NCBI GenBank assembly: GCA_017616855.1
Contig: JAFZXI010000077.1
Coordinates: 70,710-112,172 of the forward strand
From: Clostridia bacterium
Lineage (GTDB): Bacteria > Bacillota > Clostridia > Oscillospirales > RGIG8002
Direction: 5' to 3'
DNA: 41,463 nucleotides
Shown here in pieces: positions 40,756 to 41,463 of the stretch. The translations under genes were made by a program, and so were the position numbers. How positions within the stretch are numbered: the first letter of the stretch is position 1; each line of letters starts with the position of its first letter. The notes beneath the pieces are model-generated. The model was not told the DNA's origin, searched no databases, and saw only the letters and a program-made list of their open reading frames with translations.

Positions 40756-41463
40756 TTATATTCTGCGCTCCTCCAATATCGTGCATACAGTTTCGGCAAT
40801 CAGTCTGCCCGCGGTAACAGGGAAGACCTTTCCCGGCAGACCACCAGCTTTTATTACCTTCGTGCCGACGCTCCAGGCGTTTGTGTCGGCTATTCCGAAA
40901 GGCGCCGATGCGAGCTCGACGTAGTATTCTGTTTTCGTCTTGTCAAGTATATCACGGGTGAAAACGTGAGCCGGAACCGTGTTGAATATTGCGTCGTATT
41001 CGCCGCGTATACCCGCCGTTTCCATCGGCTTGCAGCCGTAGGTGCGGATAAGTTCTATATCCTTTATTTTCCTTGCTGACGCCGTAACGTCAGCGCCGAA
41101 AGCGCGCATCCGATGTGCAAGCGCTTTTCCGATTCTGCCGAAGCCGCAAACAAGGACGTCGGCGCCGAGAAATGACTTTGCCGATGCGCCTGAATATATT
41201 AACATCGCCGCCTCGGCGGTTAGTTCGGCGTTTGCGTAAGCGAAACGCTCGTTAGCCGCGTAATCGGTCAGAGACGCGCCGGACGCTTTGATTATTTCGT
41301 GCGCGTATTTGCTTACGGCGCCGGCGAACACCTCAACACCTTTCCGCAGAATCGCGATATTTTCCAACCTTGACGCGTTCAGCGGCGGGGCGAATAAGTA
41401 ATACTTTGCAGTTGGCGGTACGCCGCCGCTGAACTGTGCCGCCGCATAACCGCGTTTTTTCAG
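40756..41463 (-). CDS. dpaA: Dipicolinate synthase subunit A, C-terminal part (5' end outside window)
   Basis: The minus-strand frame is open up to the window edge, giving 235 residues of the usual 290 or so. The NAD(P)-binding fold is clear: LVCGFGRIGKALAHRMRAFGADV, followed by the second Rossmann strand ADVTASARK, then YDAIFNTVPAHVF and VELASAPFGIA. With DpaB it forms dipicolinate synthase; subunit A carries the dehydrogenase fold. Upstream residues such as SGGVPPTAKYYLFAPPLN continue the homology, so the TTG near 41367 is not the start. Presence of the dpaA-dpaB pair indicates a lineage that makes dipicolinate by the Bacillus-type enzyme rather than the Etf-dependent route of some clostridia. 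Confidence 0.92.
   Translation of the reverse strand: MKKRGYAAAQFSGGVPPTAKYYLFAPPLNASRLENIAILRKGVEVFAGAVSKYAHEIIKASGASLTDYAANERFAYANAELTAEAAMLIYSGASAKSFLGADVLVCGFGRIGKALAHRMRAFGADVTASARKIKDIELIRTYGCKPMETAGIRGEYDAIFNTVPAHVFTRDILDKTKTEYYVELASAPFGIADTNAWSVGTKVIKAGGLPGKVFPVTAGRLIAETVCTILEERRI

Noticed and set aside
40307-40924. Plus-strand open frames of about 190-205 codons over dpaB and dpaA
   Set aside because: They lie opposite well-recognised dipicolinate synthase genes and show no domain or ribosome site.

Overview
The window looks like a chromosomal stretch from an anaerobic, endospore-forming member of the Clostridia (Bacillota), probably a gut or rumen plant-polysaccharide specialist. 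The reasons are dipicolinate synthase genes (spore core), many C-terminal type I dockerin modules (cellulosome-like assembly), strong GGAGG ribosome sites, sigma-A type promoters and U-tailed terminators. Coding DNA is roughly half G+C with a clear G/C bias at third codon positions, except for an AT-rich patch behind a tRNA gene. No cohesin, scaffoldin, sortase, CRISPR, transposase, integrase or phage structural gene is visible.

Layout. (a) 1-1266: the C-terminal part of a GH94 glycoside phosphorylase-type protein and its terminator. (b) 1291-32564: a good promoter followed by twelve genes on the + strand with short gaps or overlaps and no recognisable internal terminator, closed by a strong hairpin; I read it as one transcription unit of about 31 kb. 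It holds a cytoplasmic SGNH/DUF4886-like hydrolase, two giant secreted GH16 proteins, a zinc-ribbon membrane protein, a membrane-anchored endonuclease/exonuclease/phosphatase (EEP) protein, a secreted EEP protein with six tandem carbohydrate-binding-like repeats and a dockerin, two more giant GH16 proteins, a short EEP-dockerin protein, the housekeeping genes lgt and folD, and a dockerin-bearing alkaline phosphatase homologue whose active site is destroyed. (c) 32579-33957 (- strand): a cation diffusion facilitator and a tiny coupled gene. (d) 34097-35263: aldose 1-epimerase and tRNA-Pro(CGG). (e) 35266-35800: a 535-bp AT-rich insert bounded by 17-bp direct repeats of the tRNA 3' end, carrying one DUF4304-like gene; then a DUF4288-like gene. 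(f) 36402-40109: a TPR-GGDEF diguanylate cyclase and a CbxX/SpoVK-type AAA+ ATPase. (g) 40147-41463 (- strand): dpaB and the C-terminal part of dpaA.

How it may work together. Seven proteins of the large operon end in dockerins of one sequence type and start with signal peptides, so they are probably exported and docked on a cohesin scaffold encoded elsewhere. The four GH16 paralogues (about 1,570-1,590 residues) share an unusual order: helical linker, jelly-roll-like module, ricin-like module, GH16 beta-glucanase, extracellular WD40-type propeller, BspA-type leucine-rich repeats, Ig-like module, dockerin. They fall into two pairs, each followed by EEP gene(s), which suggests block duplication. 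The most interesting points are this docked GH16/propeller/LRR family together with secreted EEP phosphodiesterases, the pseudo-phosphatase sharing accessory modules with the GH16 proteins, and the minimal tRNA-borne island.
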